Below, one piece after another: positions 8,421 to 20,932 of a DNA stretch of 59,171 nucleotides. Source of the stretch: Bacteroidales bacterium (lineage in GTDB: Bacteria > Bacteroidota > Bacteroidia > Bacteroidales > UBA932). Position 1 is the first letter of the stretch. Every line of letters begins with the position of its first letter. The stretch is from assembly GCA_016291185.1 (NCBI GenBank), contig JAEFAI010000014.1:1-59171 (forward strand). Reading direction: 5' to 3'. The position numbers and the translations under genes are program-made. The notes beneath the pieces are model-generated. The model did no database searches, was not told where the DNA came from, and was given only the letters and a program-made list of their open reading frames with translations.

Positions 8421-10532
8421 ATGGCAAAAGATAAGAAAGTGCTCGTGGTCGGTGGCGGCGGACGCTGCCACGCCATCGTGGATGCGCTCAGCCGCTCCCC
8501 GCAGGTGGCGAAGATCTTCTGCGCTCCCGGCAATGCCGGTATCGCCGCGCAGGCGGAGTGCGTGCCCGTGAAGGACACGGACGTGGCCGGCCTGCTGAAG
8601 TTCGCGCAGGAGCAGGGAATCGATCTCACGGTCGTGGGCCCCGAGGCGGCGCTGTCCGTCGGTGTCGTGGATGCCTTCCGCGCTGCCGGGCTGAAGATTT
8701 TCGGCCACACGAAGGCTGCCACGCGCATTGAGAGCAGCAAGGAGTTCGCCAAGATCCTGATGGACAAGTACGCCATCCCGACGGCGGGCTACCGCAGCTT
8801 CGACAACTTCGACGAGGCGCTGGCCTACGTGAACGCCCGTCCGTTCCCGGCCGTGCTGAAGTACGACGGCCTGGCCGCCGGCAAGGGCGTCGTGATCGCC
8901 GCGGATGCGGCGGAGGCCGAGGCCGCGCTGCGCAGCATGCTGCTGGACGAGGCCTTCGGCAAGGGCCGCGTGGTGGTGGAGGATTTCCTGACGGGTCCCG
9001 AGTTCTCCTTCATGGCTTTCGTGGACGGGGAGCGGGTCTATCCGATGCCGCTCTCGCAGGACCACAAGCGCGCTTTCGACGGCGACAAAGGCCCGAACAC
9101 CGGCGGCATGGGCGCCTACACGGGCCTGCCCTTCATCACGAAGGAAGACGAAGCCTTCGCCCTCGAGCAGATCCTGAAGGCCACCGCCAAGGCGATGGTG
9201 TCCGAGGGTTGCCCGCTCTCGGGTGTGCTCTACGGCGGTCTGATGAAGACCCCGGACGGCATCAAGGTAATCGAATTTAACGCCCGCTTCGGCGACCCCG
9301 AGACCGAGGTCGTGCTGCCGTTGCTGGAGAGCGATATCTATGACATTTTCGAGGCTGTGGCCACGGGCCGCGCCGCGGCGGAGCCGAAGTGGCGCCAGGC
9401 CGTGACGCTGGGTGTCGTACTGGCCTCCAAGGGATACCCCGGTTCTTACGAGAAGGGTGCCGAGATCCTCGGTACGGAGCAGGTCAATGCGCGCGTGTAC
9501 CACATGGGTACCAAGCGCGACGGCGATCGTCTGTTGACCTCCGGCGGCCGCGTGATGATGGTCGTGGCCGAGGGCAAGGACACCCGTGCCGCCTGGGAGA
9601 AGGTGTACGCGGAGGTCGCCAAGATCCGCTGCGAGAATCTCTTCTTCCGCCGTGACATCGCCCACTGGGCGCTGGACGGCAAGGTCCTGGACGGTAAGGC
9701 CCTCTCGAATTCCATCAAGGACAGCCTGCGCGAGCAGGTGGAGAAGCTGGAAGTCAAGTACGGCCGCAAGCCTTCGCTGGCCGTCATCATCGTGGGCAAC
9801 AATCCTGCGAGCCAGGTGTATGTGCGCAATAAGGTCAAGTCCGCCATCTACGTGGGCATGAATTCCCGCCTCATCACGATGGCCGAGGACGCCACCGAGG
9901 AGGCCCTCCTCAAGATGATCGACGACCTGAACCGCGATCCCGAAGTGGACGGCATCCTGGTGCAGCTCCCGCTGCCTAAGCAGATTAACGAAGAACGCGT
10001 GATCGACGCGATCGCCAAGGAAAAGGACGTGGACGGATTCCATCCGGGCAACGTTTCCGATCTCTGGCTGGGCCGTCCCTGCACCGTTCCCTGCACGCCG
10101 AAGGGCATCCTCCGGCTGATCGACGAGAGCGGCATCGACCTCGCCGGCAAGACCGCCGTAGTCGTGGGCCGCAGCAACATCGTCGGCAAGCCGGTGGCGA
10201 AGCTCCTGCTGGACCGCAACGCCACCGTGATCATCGCGCATTCCCGCACCAAGGACCTCAAGGCTATGACGCTGCAGGCGGATGTGCTGGTGGTGGCCGT
10301 GGGCCGGCCGAACATGGTCACGGGCGACATGATCAAGCCCGGAGCCGTGGTGATCGACGTCGGCATCAATCGCGACGCGGACGGCAAGCTCTGCGGCGAC
10401 GTGGACTATGTCGGCGCCCGCCTGCGCGCTTCCGCGATCACGCCCGTGCCGGGCGGCGTGGGACCGATGACCATCGCGATGCTGATGGAGAACACGGTCG
10501 AGAGTTTCCTCGCGCGGGTCGAACCGCAGTAG
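8421..10532 (+). CDS. purD: PurD-FolD fusion: GAR synthetase plus methylene-THF dehydrogenase/cyclohydrolase
   Basis: One uninterrupted frame of 703 residues joins two enzymes. Residues 1 to about 412 are PurD (phosphoribosylamine plus glycine to GAR), seen in VVGPEAALSVG, KYDGLAAGKGVVIA, NTGGMGAYTG and EFNARFGDPETEV. From about residue 418 to the end it is FolD: YVRNKVKSA with the catalytic Lys, VDGILVQLPLPKQ, GRSNIVGKPVAKLLL and TPVPGGVGPMTIAMLMENT. Both halves keep their key motifs and near-normal lengths. The ATG at 8421 follows purH by 4 bases; an upstream in-frame start at 8346 would overlap purH and is less likely. FolD makes 10-formyl-THF, the cofactor for PurN and PurH in the same operon, so the fusion makes metabolic sense (inference). 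Confidence 0.94.
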   Translation: MAKDKKVLVVGGGGRCHAIVDALSRSPQVAKIFCAPGNAGIAAQAECVPVKDTDVAGLLKFAQEQGIDLTVVGPEAALSVGVVDAFRAAGLKIFGHTKAATRIESSKEFAKILMDKYAIPTAGYRSFDNFDEALAYVNARPFPAVLKYDGLAAGKGVVIAADAAEAEAALRSMLLDEAFGKGRVVVEDFLTGPEFSFMAFVDGERVYPMPLSQDHKRAFDGDKGPNTGGMGAYTGLPFITKEDEAFALEQILKATAKAMVSEGCPLSGVLYGGLMKTPDGIKVIEFNARFGDPETEVVLPLLESDIYDIFEAVATGRAAAEPKWRQAVTLGVVLASKGYPGSYEKGAEILGTEQVNARVYHMGTKRDGDRLLTSGGRVMMVVAEGKDTRAAWEKVYAEVAKIRCENLFFRRDIAHWALDGKVLDGKALSNSIKDSLREQVEKLEVKYGRKPSLAVIIVGNNPASQVYVRNKVKSAIYVGMNSRLITMAEDATEEALLKMIDDLNRDPEVDGILVQLPLPKQINEERVIDAIAKEKDVDGFHPGNVSDLWLGRPCTVPCTPKGILRLIDESGIDLAGKTAVVVGRSNIVGKPVAKLLLDRNATVIIAHSRTKDLKAMTLQADVLVVAVGRPNMVTGDMIKPGAVVIDVGINRDADGKLCGDVDYVGARLRASAITPVPGGVGPMTIAMLMENTVESFLARVEPQ

Positions 10533-10533
10533 C

Positions 10534-11541
10534 ATGGGGGAGTACCGTTATACTTTTCTGAAGTTCCTCAGGGACTGGGCGCTCATTATCGGTATGATTG
10601 TGGGCGCCTCCCTGTATCTGGTCTATCATGCCATTCCGGCCCTGCATCCGGCCGGGCCGGTGCTGGAGAGCATCGTCAAACAGGTGCAGCCGCTGCTGCT
10701 CTTCGCGATGCTCTTCCTGAGTTTCTGCAAGATCGAGCCGCACCAGATGCGTCCGCACCGCTGGATGGGCTGGCTGCTGCTCGCGCAGTCGCTCGCGTTT
10801 GTGGGGCTGGCGCTGGTGCTGATCCTGTGGCCCGCCGTGCCGATGCGCGCCGGCATCGAGGCGGCGATGCTGTGCCTGATCTGCCCGACGGCAACGGCCT
10901 GTGCCGTGGTCACGGGCAAGCTGGGCGGCAACATGGCGGGGGTGGTGACCTACACCGTGCTGATCAATCTGGTCGTGGCGGTGCTGGTGCCGCTGATGGT
11001 GCCGCTGGTCCACCCGATGGCCGGGTTGACATTCGGCGAAGCCTTTATGCGGATCCTTGCGAAGGTGTTCCCGCTGCTGATCCTGCCCTGCCTGTCGGCC
11101 TGGCTCGTGCGCTATCTGCTGCCGAAGTTCCACGCCTGGCTGATGGGCTTCCCGAACCTGTCTTTCTACATCTGGGCGGTCTCGCTCACGCTCGCCATCC
11201 TGATGAGTACGCGCGCCATCGTTCAGAATGACTCCGGCGCCGCGGTCCTCTGGGAGATCGGCGTCGCTTCGCTGCTCGCCTGCGCCTTCCAGTTCTGGCT
11301 CGGCCGCGCCATCGGCCGCCGTTACCAGTGTCCCATCTCCGCCGGCCAGGCCCTTGGCCAGAAAAACACTGTCTTTGGCATCTGGATGGGCTACACCTTC
11401 CTCGACCCCGTCACCTCCGTCGCCGGCGGCTTCTACTCCATTTGGCACAACTGTTACAACACGTACCAGATGTACCGCAAGCGCAAAGCCGACGAAGCCG
11501 CCCGCGAGGGGGCAAGCCGGGACGGGGTGGAAAATTGTTGA
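10534..11541 (+). CDS. BASS/SBF-like membrane transporter
   Basis: A 335-residue polytopic membrane protein with roughly nine or ten hydrophobic segments, starting 1 base after the purD-folD stop. The stretch CPTATACAVVTGKLGGN followed by repeated hydrophobic helices resembles Bacteroidetes proteins of the bile-acid:sodium symporter/arsenite permease-like (BASS) superfamily; the substrate cannot be read from sequence. Its place at the end of a purine operon could hint at a nucleobase or folate-related substrate, but that is only guilt by association. The C-terminus after about residue 315 is charged and likely cytosolic. Confidence 0.6.
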   Translation: MGEYRYTFLKFLRDWALIIGMIVGASLYLVYHAIPALHPAGPVLESIVKQVQPLLLFAMLFLSFCKIEPHQMRPHRWMGWLLLAQSLAFVGLALVLILWPAVPMRAGIEAAMLCLICPTATACAVVTGKLGGNMAGVVTYTVLINLVVAVLVPLMVPLVHPMAGLTFGEAFMRILAKVFPLLILPCLSAWLVRYLLPKFHAWLMGFPNLSFYIWAVSLTLAILMSTRAIVQNDSGAAVLWEIGVASLLACAFQFWLGRAIGRRYQCPISAGQALGQKNTVFGIWMGYTFLDPVTSVAGGFYSIWHNCYNTYQMYRKRKADEAAREGASRDGVENC

Positions 11542-11549
11542 AAACTTTT

Positions 11550-14658
<3,109 letters not shown>

Positions 14659-14679
14659 TCTTACATTCACAATAGCACT

Positions 14680-16047
14680 ATGGCTCAATTACAAAAAGAC
14701 CGGGCAATTTATGATGCCCGTGCGCTCGGCATGGGCAAAATGACCGTCCTCGGCCTCCAGCATCTCTTCGCGATGTTTGGGGCTACCGTCCTCGTTCCGG
14801 TGATCACCGGACTCTCCGTCTCCGCGACCCTGCTCTTCGCAGGTCTTGGTACGCTGCTCTTCCACTTCCTGACGAAGATGAAGGTTCCGGCCTTCCTTGG
14901 CTCCTCGTTCGCCTTCCTCGGTGGGTACGCCGCCGTGGCGCAGATGGGTGCCGATAAGGGCCTCGACCTGGCGACCTCGCTGCCGTATGCTTGCATCGGT
15001 GTGTTCTGCGCGGGCCTGCTGTACTTCGTGCTGGCCGGCCTCTTCGCCGCCTTCGGCGCCAAGAAAGTCCTTCGCTTCTTCCCGCCCATCGTGACGGGTC
15101 CGATCATCATCGCCATCGGTCTGACACTCTCCGGCTCGGCCATCCAGAACTGCGCGCAGAACTGGTGGATCGCCATCCTGGCGGTGGCTATCGTAGTGAT
15201 CTGCAACATCTGGGGTAAGAAGATGATCCGGATCGTTCCGATCCTGCTCGGCGTGGTCGGTTCCTATGTCGTGGCCGCCTGCTTCGGCCAGGTGGACTTC
15301 AGCGGCGTGAAGGACGCTGCCTGGGTGGGCCTGCCGTTCCAGTGGAAGAATACGGCCTTCGCCGTGTTCCAGAACCCGGACTGGGGCCTGGTCATCGCCG
15401 CCATCATCGCCATCCTGCCGATCTCGCTCGCCACGATGGTCGAGCACATCGGTGATATGTGTGCCATCTCCTCGACGACGGAGATCAATTATCTGGAGGA
15501 CCCGGGTCTGCACCGCACCCTGATGGGTGACGGTCTCGCCACGGCGCTTGCCTCCCTGTTCGGCGCCCCGGCCAACACGACCTACGGCGAGAACACCGGC
15601 GTGCTGAACATCACCAAGGTCTTCGACCCGCGCGTGATCCGCATCGCGGCCCTCTTCGCCATCGTGCTGTCCTTCTGCCCGAAGTTCGCCGCGCTCATCG
15701 GCGCGATGCCTGCCGCGACCATCGGCGGCGTGTCGCTGGTGCTCTACGGTATGATCTCTGCGGTCGGTGTGCGTAACATCGTGGAGAACCAGGTGGACTT
15801 TACCTCCTCCCGCAACCTCATCATCGCGGCCCTCATCCTCGTGCTGGCCATTGGTATCAAGTACGGCGCGAACGACGCCATCGATCTCGGCTTCACCAAG
15901 CTGAGCGGCCTGGCTGTCGCGGCCCTCGTGGGCATCTTCCTGAACGCCGTCCTGCCGGGCAACGACTACGAGTTCGGCAAGGGCACCAAGGGGGATGTGT
16001 CCGTCAACTTCGGTCCCCGCACGGAGGAAGAAGTCGAAAAGAAATAG
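14680..16047 (+). CDS. uraA: Nucleobase:cation symporter-2 family permease (uracil/xanthine type)
   Basis: A 455-residue inner-membrane permease of the NCS2/NAT family, probably importing uracil or a purine base. Seen: FGATVLVPVITG in an early helix, many hydrophobic segments, and the family signature NTTYGENTGVLNITKV (about residues 298-313). It follows guaA by 21 bases and ends at a strong terminator, so it is likely the last gene of the guaB unit. UraA is the closest named type, but uracil is not proven over xanthine. Confidence 0.85.
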   Translation: MAQLQKDRAIYDARALGMGKMTVLGLQHLFAMFGATVLVPVITGLSVSATLLFAGLGTLLFHFLTKMKVPAFLGSSFAFLGGYAAVAQMGADKGLDLATSLPYACIGVFCAGLLYFVLAGLFAAFGAKKVLRFFPPIVTGPIIIAIGLTLSGSAIQNCAQNWWIAILAVAIVVICNIWGKKMIRIVPILLGVVGSYVVAACFGQVDFSGVKDAAWVGLPFQWKNTAFAVFQNPDWGLVIAAIIAILPISLATMVEHIGDMCAISSTTEINYLEDPGLHRTLMGDGLATALASLFGAPANTTYGENTGVLNITKVFDPRVIRIAALFAIVLSFCPKFAALIGAMPAATIGGVSLVLYGMISAVGVRNIVENQVDFTSSRNLIIAALILVLAIGIKYGANDAIDLGFTKLSGLAVAALVGIFLNAVLPGNDYEFGKGTKGDVSVNFGPRTEEEVEKK

Positions 16048-16084
16048 TGACAAATTGTCACTGGAACAGCATTTGAAACAAAGA

Positions 16085-16112
16085 GGGTTGGCCCGAGCGG
16101 CCGACCCTTTTT
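16085..16112 (+). terminator. Rho-independent terminator after the permease gene
   Basis: A 9-bp stem (GGGTTGGCC with GGCCGACCC, one G-T pair) around a 5-base loop, followed by five T. It lies between the permease stop and htpG and closes the guaB-guaA-permease unit. Confidence 0.85.
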
Positions 16113-16133
16113 GATTTCTAAATACGACAAGAT

Positions 16134-17993
16134 ATGGCAACCAAGACCCTTAAAGGTAAAATCGGCGTGACCACCGAGAACATCTTCCCGGTGATCAAGC
16201 AGTTCCTCTATTCCGACCACGAAATCTTCCTGCGCGAGCTCGTCGCGAATGCAGTGGACGCCTCCCAGAAGATGAAAGCCCTCGCCTCCAGCGGCGACTT
16301 CAAGGGCGAGCTGGGCGAGCTGAAAGTCAGCGTGGAGCTCGACGAAAAGAAGAAAACCCTCAAGATCATCGACCGCGGTATCGGTATGACCGAGGAGGAA
16401 GTCGATCGCTACATCAACCAGATCGCTTTCTCCTCCGCCGGTGAGTTCCTCGAGAAATACAAAGATCAGCTCGGCTCCATCATCGGCCACTTCGGCCTGG
16501 GCTTCTATTCCGCCTTTATGGTGAGCAAGAAGGTCACCATTGACACCCTCAGCTGGCAGGAAGGCGCCAAGGCCGTGACCTGGTCCTGCGACGGCTCCCC
16601 GGAGTACTCCATGGGCGCAGGCAAGAAGGAGGACCGCGGCACCGAGATCACGCTCTACCTCGACGACGACTCTGAGGAGTTTGCCGCCAAGGGCCGCATC
16701 TCCCAGCTGCTGGGCAAGTACTGCAAGTTCATGCCCGTCCCGGTGGTTTTCGGCAAGAAGACCGAGTGGAAGGACGGCAAGAGCGTCGAGACCGACGAGG
16801 ACAACGTCATCAACAACATCGAGCCCATCTGGACCAAGGCCCCGTCCGAGCTCAAGGACGAGGATTACCTCAAATTCTATAAGGAGCTCTATCCGATGGA
16901 GGAGGAGCCGATGTTCTGGATCCACCTGAACGTGGACTACCCCTTCACCCTGACCGGCGTGCTCTACTTCCCGAAGATCAAGGAACGTATGGCCATCGAC
17001 AAGAACAAGATCCAGCTCTACTGCAACCAGATGTTCGTCACGGACCACGTGGACAACATCGTGCCGGAGTTCCTGACCCTGCTGCACGGCGTGATTGACT
17101 CCCCGGACATCCCGCTGAACGTCTCCCGCAGCTACCTGCAGAGCGACGCCAATGTCAAGAAGATCAGCACCTACATCACCAAGAAAGTGGCTGACCGTCT
17201 GGAGGAGATCTTCAAGGAGCAGCGCGAGCAGTTTGAGCAGAAGTGGGACAACATCAAGCTCTTCATCGAGTACGGCATGCTCTCCGATGAGAAGTTCTGC
17301 GAGCGCGCCCTCAAGTTCACCCTCCTCAAGAATACCGAAGGCAAGTACTTCAGCCTGGAGGATTACCGCACGGCCATCGAGCCGAACCAGACCGACAAGG
17401 ACAAGAATGTGGTCTATCTCTACGCCACCAAGCCCGCCGAGCAGTACAGCTGGATCGAGGCCGCGAAGAACCAGGGCTACGACGTCCTGCTGATGGACTG
17501 CGAGCTGGACAGCCACTTCGTCAACCTGCTGGAGGCGAAGATCGAGCACACCCGCTTCGCCCGCGTGGACAGCGACTCCGTCGATAATCTCATCCCCAAG
17601 GAGGAGAAGGTCAAGCCGGAGATGAGCGAGGAGGACAAGAAGACGCTCGACGAGCTCTTCAAGGGCGTCCTCCCGGAAGGCAATGACTACATGGTCGATG
17701 CGCAGAACCTCGGCGAGAACGCTGCGCCGGTGCTCATCACCCAGAGCGAGTTCATGCGTCGCTACCGCGAGATGAGCGCCCTGGGCGGCGGCATGAACTT
17801 CTACGGCACCATGCCCGAGGCCTACAACATCATCGTCAACATGCAGAACCCGCTGATCGCGAAGATCTGGGAAGAGAAGAAGGAGAGCGAGCTGCTGCAT
17901 CAGGTCGTGGACCTGGCCCTGCTGGGCAACGGCATGCTGAAGGGCAAGGCTCTCGCGGACTTCATCGCCCGTAGCGAGAAGCTGCTGAAATAG
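16134..17993 (+). CDS. htpG: Hsp90-family molecular chaperone HtpG
   Basis: HtpG is a cytosolic ATP-dependent homodimeric chaperone. The 619-residue protein has the GHKL ATPase domain with ELVANAVDASQKM, DRGIGMTEEEVD and GHFGLGFYSAFMVS in the first 130 residues, then the middle domain with VDYPFTLTGVLYFPK and the catalytic-loop region SRSYLQSD. The C-terminal dimerisation part is normal and lacks the eukaryotic MEEVD tail. It stands alone between two terminators. Confidence 0.97.
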   Translation: MATKTLKGKIGVTTENIFPVIKQFLYSDHEIFLRELVANAVDASQKMKALASSGDFKGELGELKVSVELDEKKKTLKIIDRGIGMTEEEVDRYINQIAFSSAGEFLEKYKDQLGSIIGHFGLGFYSAFMVSKKVTIDTLSWQEGAKAVTWSCDGSPEYSMGAGKKEDRGTEITLYLDDDSEEFAAKGRISQLLGKYCKFMPVPVVFGKKTEWKDGKSVETDEDNVINNIEPIWTKAPSELKDEDYLKFYKELYPMEEEPMFWIHLNVDYPFTLTGVLYFPKIKERMAIDKNKIQLYCNQMFVTDHVDNIVPEFLTLLHGVIDSPDIPLNVSRSYLQSDANVKKISTYITKKVADRLEEIFKEQREQFEQKWDNIKLFIEYGMLSDEKFCERALKFTLLKNTEGKYFSLEDYRTAIEPNQTDKDKNVVYLYATKPAEQYSWIEAAKNQGYDVLLMDCELDSHFVNLLEAKIEHTRFARVDSDSVDNLIPKEEKVKPEMSEEDKKTLDELFKGVLPEGNDYMVDAQNLGENAAPVLITQSEFMRRYREMSALGGGMNFYGTMPEAYNIIVNMQNPLIAKIWEEKKESELLHQVVDLALLGNGMLKGKALADFIARSEKLLK

Positions 17994-18017
17994 ATTCGCC
18001 GGTCAGTGCCGGCGAAT
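17994..18017. repeat. Dyad just after htpG
   Basis: ATTCGCCGG and CCGGCGAAT form a perfect 9-bp inverted repeat with a 6-base loop, starting right after the htpG stop. GCCGGCGAATGAC recurs at 18033, so this is a small repeat cluster, probably REP-like. Confidence 0.6.
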
Positions 18018-18046
18018 GACAAAAAGGTCGGAGCCGGCGAATGACG

Positions 18047-18076
18047 AAAAGCCCGGGGCTACTGCCTCGGGCTTTT
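18047..18076. terminator. Terminator between htpG and the acyl-CoA ligase gene
   Basis: AAAAGCCCGGGG and CCTCGGGCTTTTT form a strong stem with a short loop, with A and T runs on both sides. It can serve both the htpG transcript and the convergent gene on the other strand. Confidence 0.8.
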
Positions 18077-18101
18077 TCGTATCGTCATTCCGAATTCCTA
18101 T

Positions 18102-18131
18102 CGTCATTCCGGGCTTGACCCGGAATCTCTT
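18102..18131. repeat. REP-like palindrome, copy 1
   Basis: The sequence begins CGTCATTCCGGGCTTGACC and continues CGGAATCTCT; TTCCGGG and CCCGGAA pair. The same sequence occurs at 22111-22139. Both copies abut the 3' end of a leftward gene. Confidence 0.7.
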
Positions 18132-19777
18132 TATTTGTAGAGGAATCGCTTGATGCTCATCTTCGGGGTCTTCTCGAAGGGGACGAGCACGGTCTCGACC
18201 TGAGCGATCTTGCTGTAGGCGGGCAGCTGGCGGTTGGCGCCGGTGCGGATCTTCTCCGGCAGGTCGGACACTGCCTCTTCGTCGAGGCCGGCGGCCTTGA
18301 TGGCGTCCTTGTCCAGGTAGACCAGGGCGACGATCTTGCCGGCGCGGTCCACGACCACGGACTCGCTGACGAACGGCTGGTTGTTCACGAAGGCCTCAAG
18401 CTCCTCGGGATAGACGTTTTGGCCGTTGGCGGTCAGGATCATGCTCTTGGAGCGGCCCTTGATGAAGATGTTGCCGTCCTTGTCCATGATGCCCAGGTCG
18501 CCGGTGCGCAGGTAGCCGTCCTCGGTGAAGGCGTTGGCGGACGCCTCGGGATTCTTGAAGTAGCCGATGGTGATGTTCTCGCCCTTGGCCTGGATCTCAC
18601 CGGCAATGTGCTGGGGATCCTCGGAATCGATGCGCACGGTGGCGCAGTCAACAGCCTTGCCGCAGGAGCCCGGGACGTACTTGGTCCAGTGCTCATAGGC
18701 GAGCAGCGGGCAGGCTTCGGTCATGCCGTAGCCCACGAGGTAGGGGAACTTGATCTTCTTGAAGATTCTCTCGACTTCCGGGTTGAGGGCGGCGCCGCCC
18801 ATGATGAATTCCTGCACGTTGCCACCAAAGGCCTGCACGAGACCGTCCCGGATCTTCTTGTAGATGACCTGGTTGAGGCCGGGGACCTTGAGGAGGAACT
18901 TCACGGCGGGCTTGTCGATGGTGGGCTTGATCTTGGACTTGTAGATCTTCTCCATCACGAGGGGTACGGTGATCAGCAGGTAAGGCTTGACGTCGGCGAA
19001 GGCCTTCAGGAGCGTGGCCGGGGTCGGGGCCTTGCCGAGCCAGTAGATGGCGGTGCCGTTGCAGAGCGGGTAGATGAACTCGATCACGAGGCCGTACATG
19101 TGGGCCATCGGGAGCATGGAGACCATCTTGTCGCCGGCAGGCACGTGGCGCTGGCTGAAATCGACGTTGGCGCAGAAGTTCCGGTAGGTCAGCATGACGC
19201 CCTTCGGGTCGCCGGTGGAGCCGGACGTATAATTGATCGTGGAGAGGTTGTCCCAGTTGTCGGTCGGGAAGACGACATCGTCCTGGCCGTAGCCGTTCGG
19301 CCATTTGGCAGCGAAGAGCGCGTCGATTTCGGCGTAAGCCGCGGCGATCTGCTCGTCCGCAGCAAAGAGCAGACTCCAGTTGTCGACGTTGATGACGAAC
19401 CTGACGGCCGGCATCTTGGCGGGGTCGAGCTGCTTGAACTTGTCCTCATTGGTGAAGAGGCCGATGCTCTCTGAGTGGTTCACCAGGAAGGTGGCGCCGT
19501 CGGGCGTGAAGTCGGCCAGCAGCGGTACGATCACCGTCTCGTAGGTGTTGACGGCGAGGTAGGACATGCCCCAGGTGGCGCCGTTGCGGGCCCACAGGGC
19601 GATCTTCTCACCCTTCTTGACGCCCAGCTTCTCGAAGAAGAGATGGAACTTCTCGATCTGCGTGGCCATCTGCCCGTAGGTGAAGGACTCGCCGCCGATG
19701 GTATTGAGGGCGGCCTTGTCCCAGTATTTGCGCGTCGCTTGCTGCAGGCGCTCCAGATAGTGCGGATATTTCTCCAT
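18131..19777 (-). CDS. Long-chain acyl-CoA synthetase (AMP-forming)
   Basis: Adenylate-forming enzyme that activates fatty acids as CoA thioesters. Seen: the P-loop YTSGSTGDPKGVMLTY, GYGMTEACPLLAYEH, YLRTGDLGIMDKDG and the C-terminal KTPKMSIKRFLYK with the catalytic Lys region. I chose the ATG at 19777 (MEKYPHYLERL, 548 residues) over one 21 codons upstream because a promoter-like TATTTTTG lies between them at 19813-19820. The chain-length preference cannot be read. It points toward htpG, with a shared terminator between them. Confidence 0.88.
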   Translation of the reverse strand: MEKYPHYLERLQQATRKYWDKAALNTIGGESFTYGQMATQIEKFHLFFEKLGVKKGEKIALWARNGATWGMSYLAVNTYETVIVPLLADFTPDGATFLVNHSESIGLFTNEDKFKQLDPAKMPAVRFVINVDNWSLLFAADEQIAAAYAEIDALFAAKWPNGYGQDDVVFPTDNWDNLSTINYTSGSTGDPKGVMLTYRNFCANVDFSQRHVPAGDKMVSMLPMAHMYGLVIEFIYPLCNGTAIYWLGKAPTPATLLKAFADVKPYLLITVPLVMEKIYKSKIKPTIDKPAVKFLLKVPGLNQVIYKKIRDGLVQAFGGNVQEFIMGGAALNPEVERIFKKIKFPYLVGYGMTEACPLLAYEHWTKYVPGSCGKAVDCATVRIDSEDPQHIAGEIQAKGENITIGYFKNPEASANAFTEDGYLRTGDLGIMDKDGNIFIKGRSKSMILTANGQNVYPEELEAFVNNQPFVSESVVVDRAGKIVALVYLDKDAIKAAGLDEEAVSDLPEKIRTGANRQLPAYSKIAQVETVLVPFEKTPKMSIKRFLYK

Positions 19778-19812
19778 GGCTGAATGTGTTTGTTTCTGGT
19801 TTAATTTCACAA

Positions 19813-19820
19813 AAATATCC
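19813..19820 (-). promoter_or_regulatory. Probable -7 box of the acyl-CoA synthetase gene
   Basis: On the minus strand TATTTTTG fits TAnnTTTG and lies about 36 bases before the chosen start at 19777. It decides the start choice. Confidence 0.45.
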
Positions 19821-19908
19821 CTAGCCGGGTAAAAATCCAATCGCCCGCGTGCGTATGTGGCGAATTATTACGATATTTGGGGCGAAATCATTTAATGTGT
19901 GGTGAATT

Positions 19909-20745
19909 ATGACGCAGAAGAAACCCATCGTCGCACTGATCTACGACTATGACGGCACGCTCTCGCCGGGCAATATGCAGGAATTCGGCTTCATCCAGGC
20001 CGTCGGCAAGACGGCGGAGGAGTTCTGGCGGATGAGCGATAGCATCGCCATCGGGCAGGACGCTTCCAACGTGCTGGCCTACATGAAACTGATGTTCGAC
20101 GAGGCGAAGCGCAACGGGATCAAGCTCCGCCGCGAGGACTTCAAGCGCTTCGGGCAGAACATCCAGCTGTTCGACGGCGTGCGCGAGTGGTTCCGGCTCG
20201 TTAATCGCTACGGCGAGGAGCACGGCGTCAAGATCGAGCACTACATCAACTCTTCCGGCCTCAAGGAAATCATCGAGGGCAGTCCTATCGCCCACGAATT
20301 CACGCACGTCTTCGCCGGCACCTTTCTGTACGACGCCAATGGCGAGGCGGAGTGGCCGGGCATCTCCGTGGACTACACGACCAAGACCCAGTTCCTCTTT
20401 AAGATCAGCAAGGGCATTTTCAGCGCGCGCGACAACAAGCAGGTCAACGAGTCGATCGCCGACGACAAGAAGCGCATCCCGTTCACGCATATGATCTATT
20501 TCGGCGACGGAGACACGGACGTCCCCTGCATGAAGATCGTGGGTATGTTCGGCGGCCATTCCATCGCGGTCTATGATCCGCAGAATGAGCGCAAAAAGGC
20601 CACGGCCGCGAAGCTCAAGCGCCAGGGGCGCGTGGCGTTCGCCGTGCCGGCCGTCTATACGCCCGACGCTCCCGCGTACCGCGTGGTCACGGCCATCATC
20701 GACAAGATTAAAGCCGACTGGGTTCTCAGCCGATTATCAAAATAA
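19909..20745 (+). CDS. HAD-family phosphatase-like protein
   Basis: A 278-residue soluble protein with HAD motif I as YDYDGTLSP (nucleophile Asp within the first 20 residues), a Ser/Asn region YINSSGLKEII for motif II, a later Lys-rich part (ADDKKR) and motif IV as FGDGDTDVPCM. A helical cap region lies between motifs I and II. The family dephosphorylates small metabolites; the substrate is unknown. It is monocistronic, divergent from the acyl-CoA ligase gene. Confidence 0.8.
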   Translation: MTQKKPIVALIYDYDGTLSPGNMQEFGFIQAVGKTAEEFWRMSDSIAIGQDASNVLAYMKLMFDEAKRNGIKLRREDFKRFGQNIQLFDGVREWFRLVNRYGEEHGVKIEHYINSSGLKEIIEGSPIAHEFTHVFAGTFLYDANGEAEWPGISVDYTTKTQFLFKISKGIFSARDNKQVNESIADDKKRIPFTHMIYFGDGDTDVPCMKIVGMFGGHSIAVYDPQNERKKATAAKLKRQGRVAFAVPAVYTPDAPAYRVVTAIIDKIKADWVLSRLSK

Positions 20746-20932
20746 GGGGCTCCGCCCCCTGTAACCCCTTGCGTCCCTCAAGTCCCTTAGCTACTTCGTA
20801 GCTTTCCTCCTGGCGGCTCGACATAGAAAGCCAGCTTTCTCTGCACTCGCTCGCTGCGTCGGCTTCCGACTTTGCTGCGCAAAGTCCCGGGACCGGGCCG
20901 GTCGGCTGGTGTCGACCTCGCTTCGCTCAAAC
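20746..20932. other. Intergenic stretch without a gene
   Basis: 187 bases between two convergent 3' ends. It holds a small GC-rich dyad (GGGGCTCCGCCCC, 20747-20759) that may end the HAD transcript. No credible gene is seen. Confidence 0.5.
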
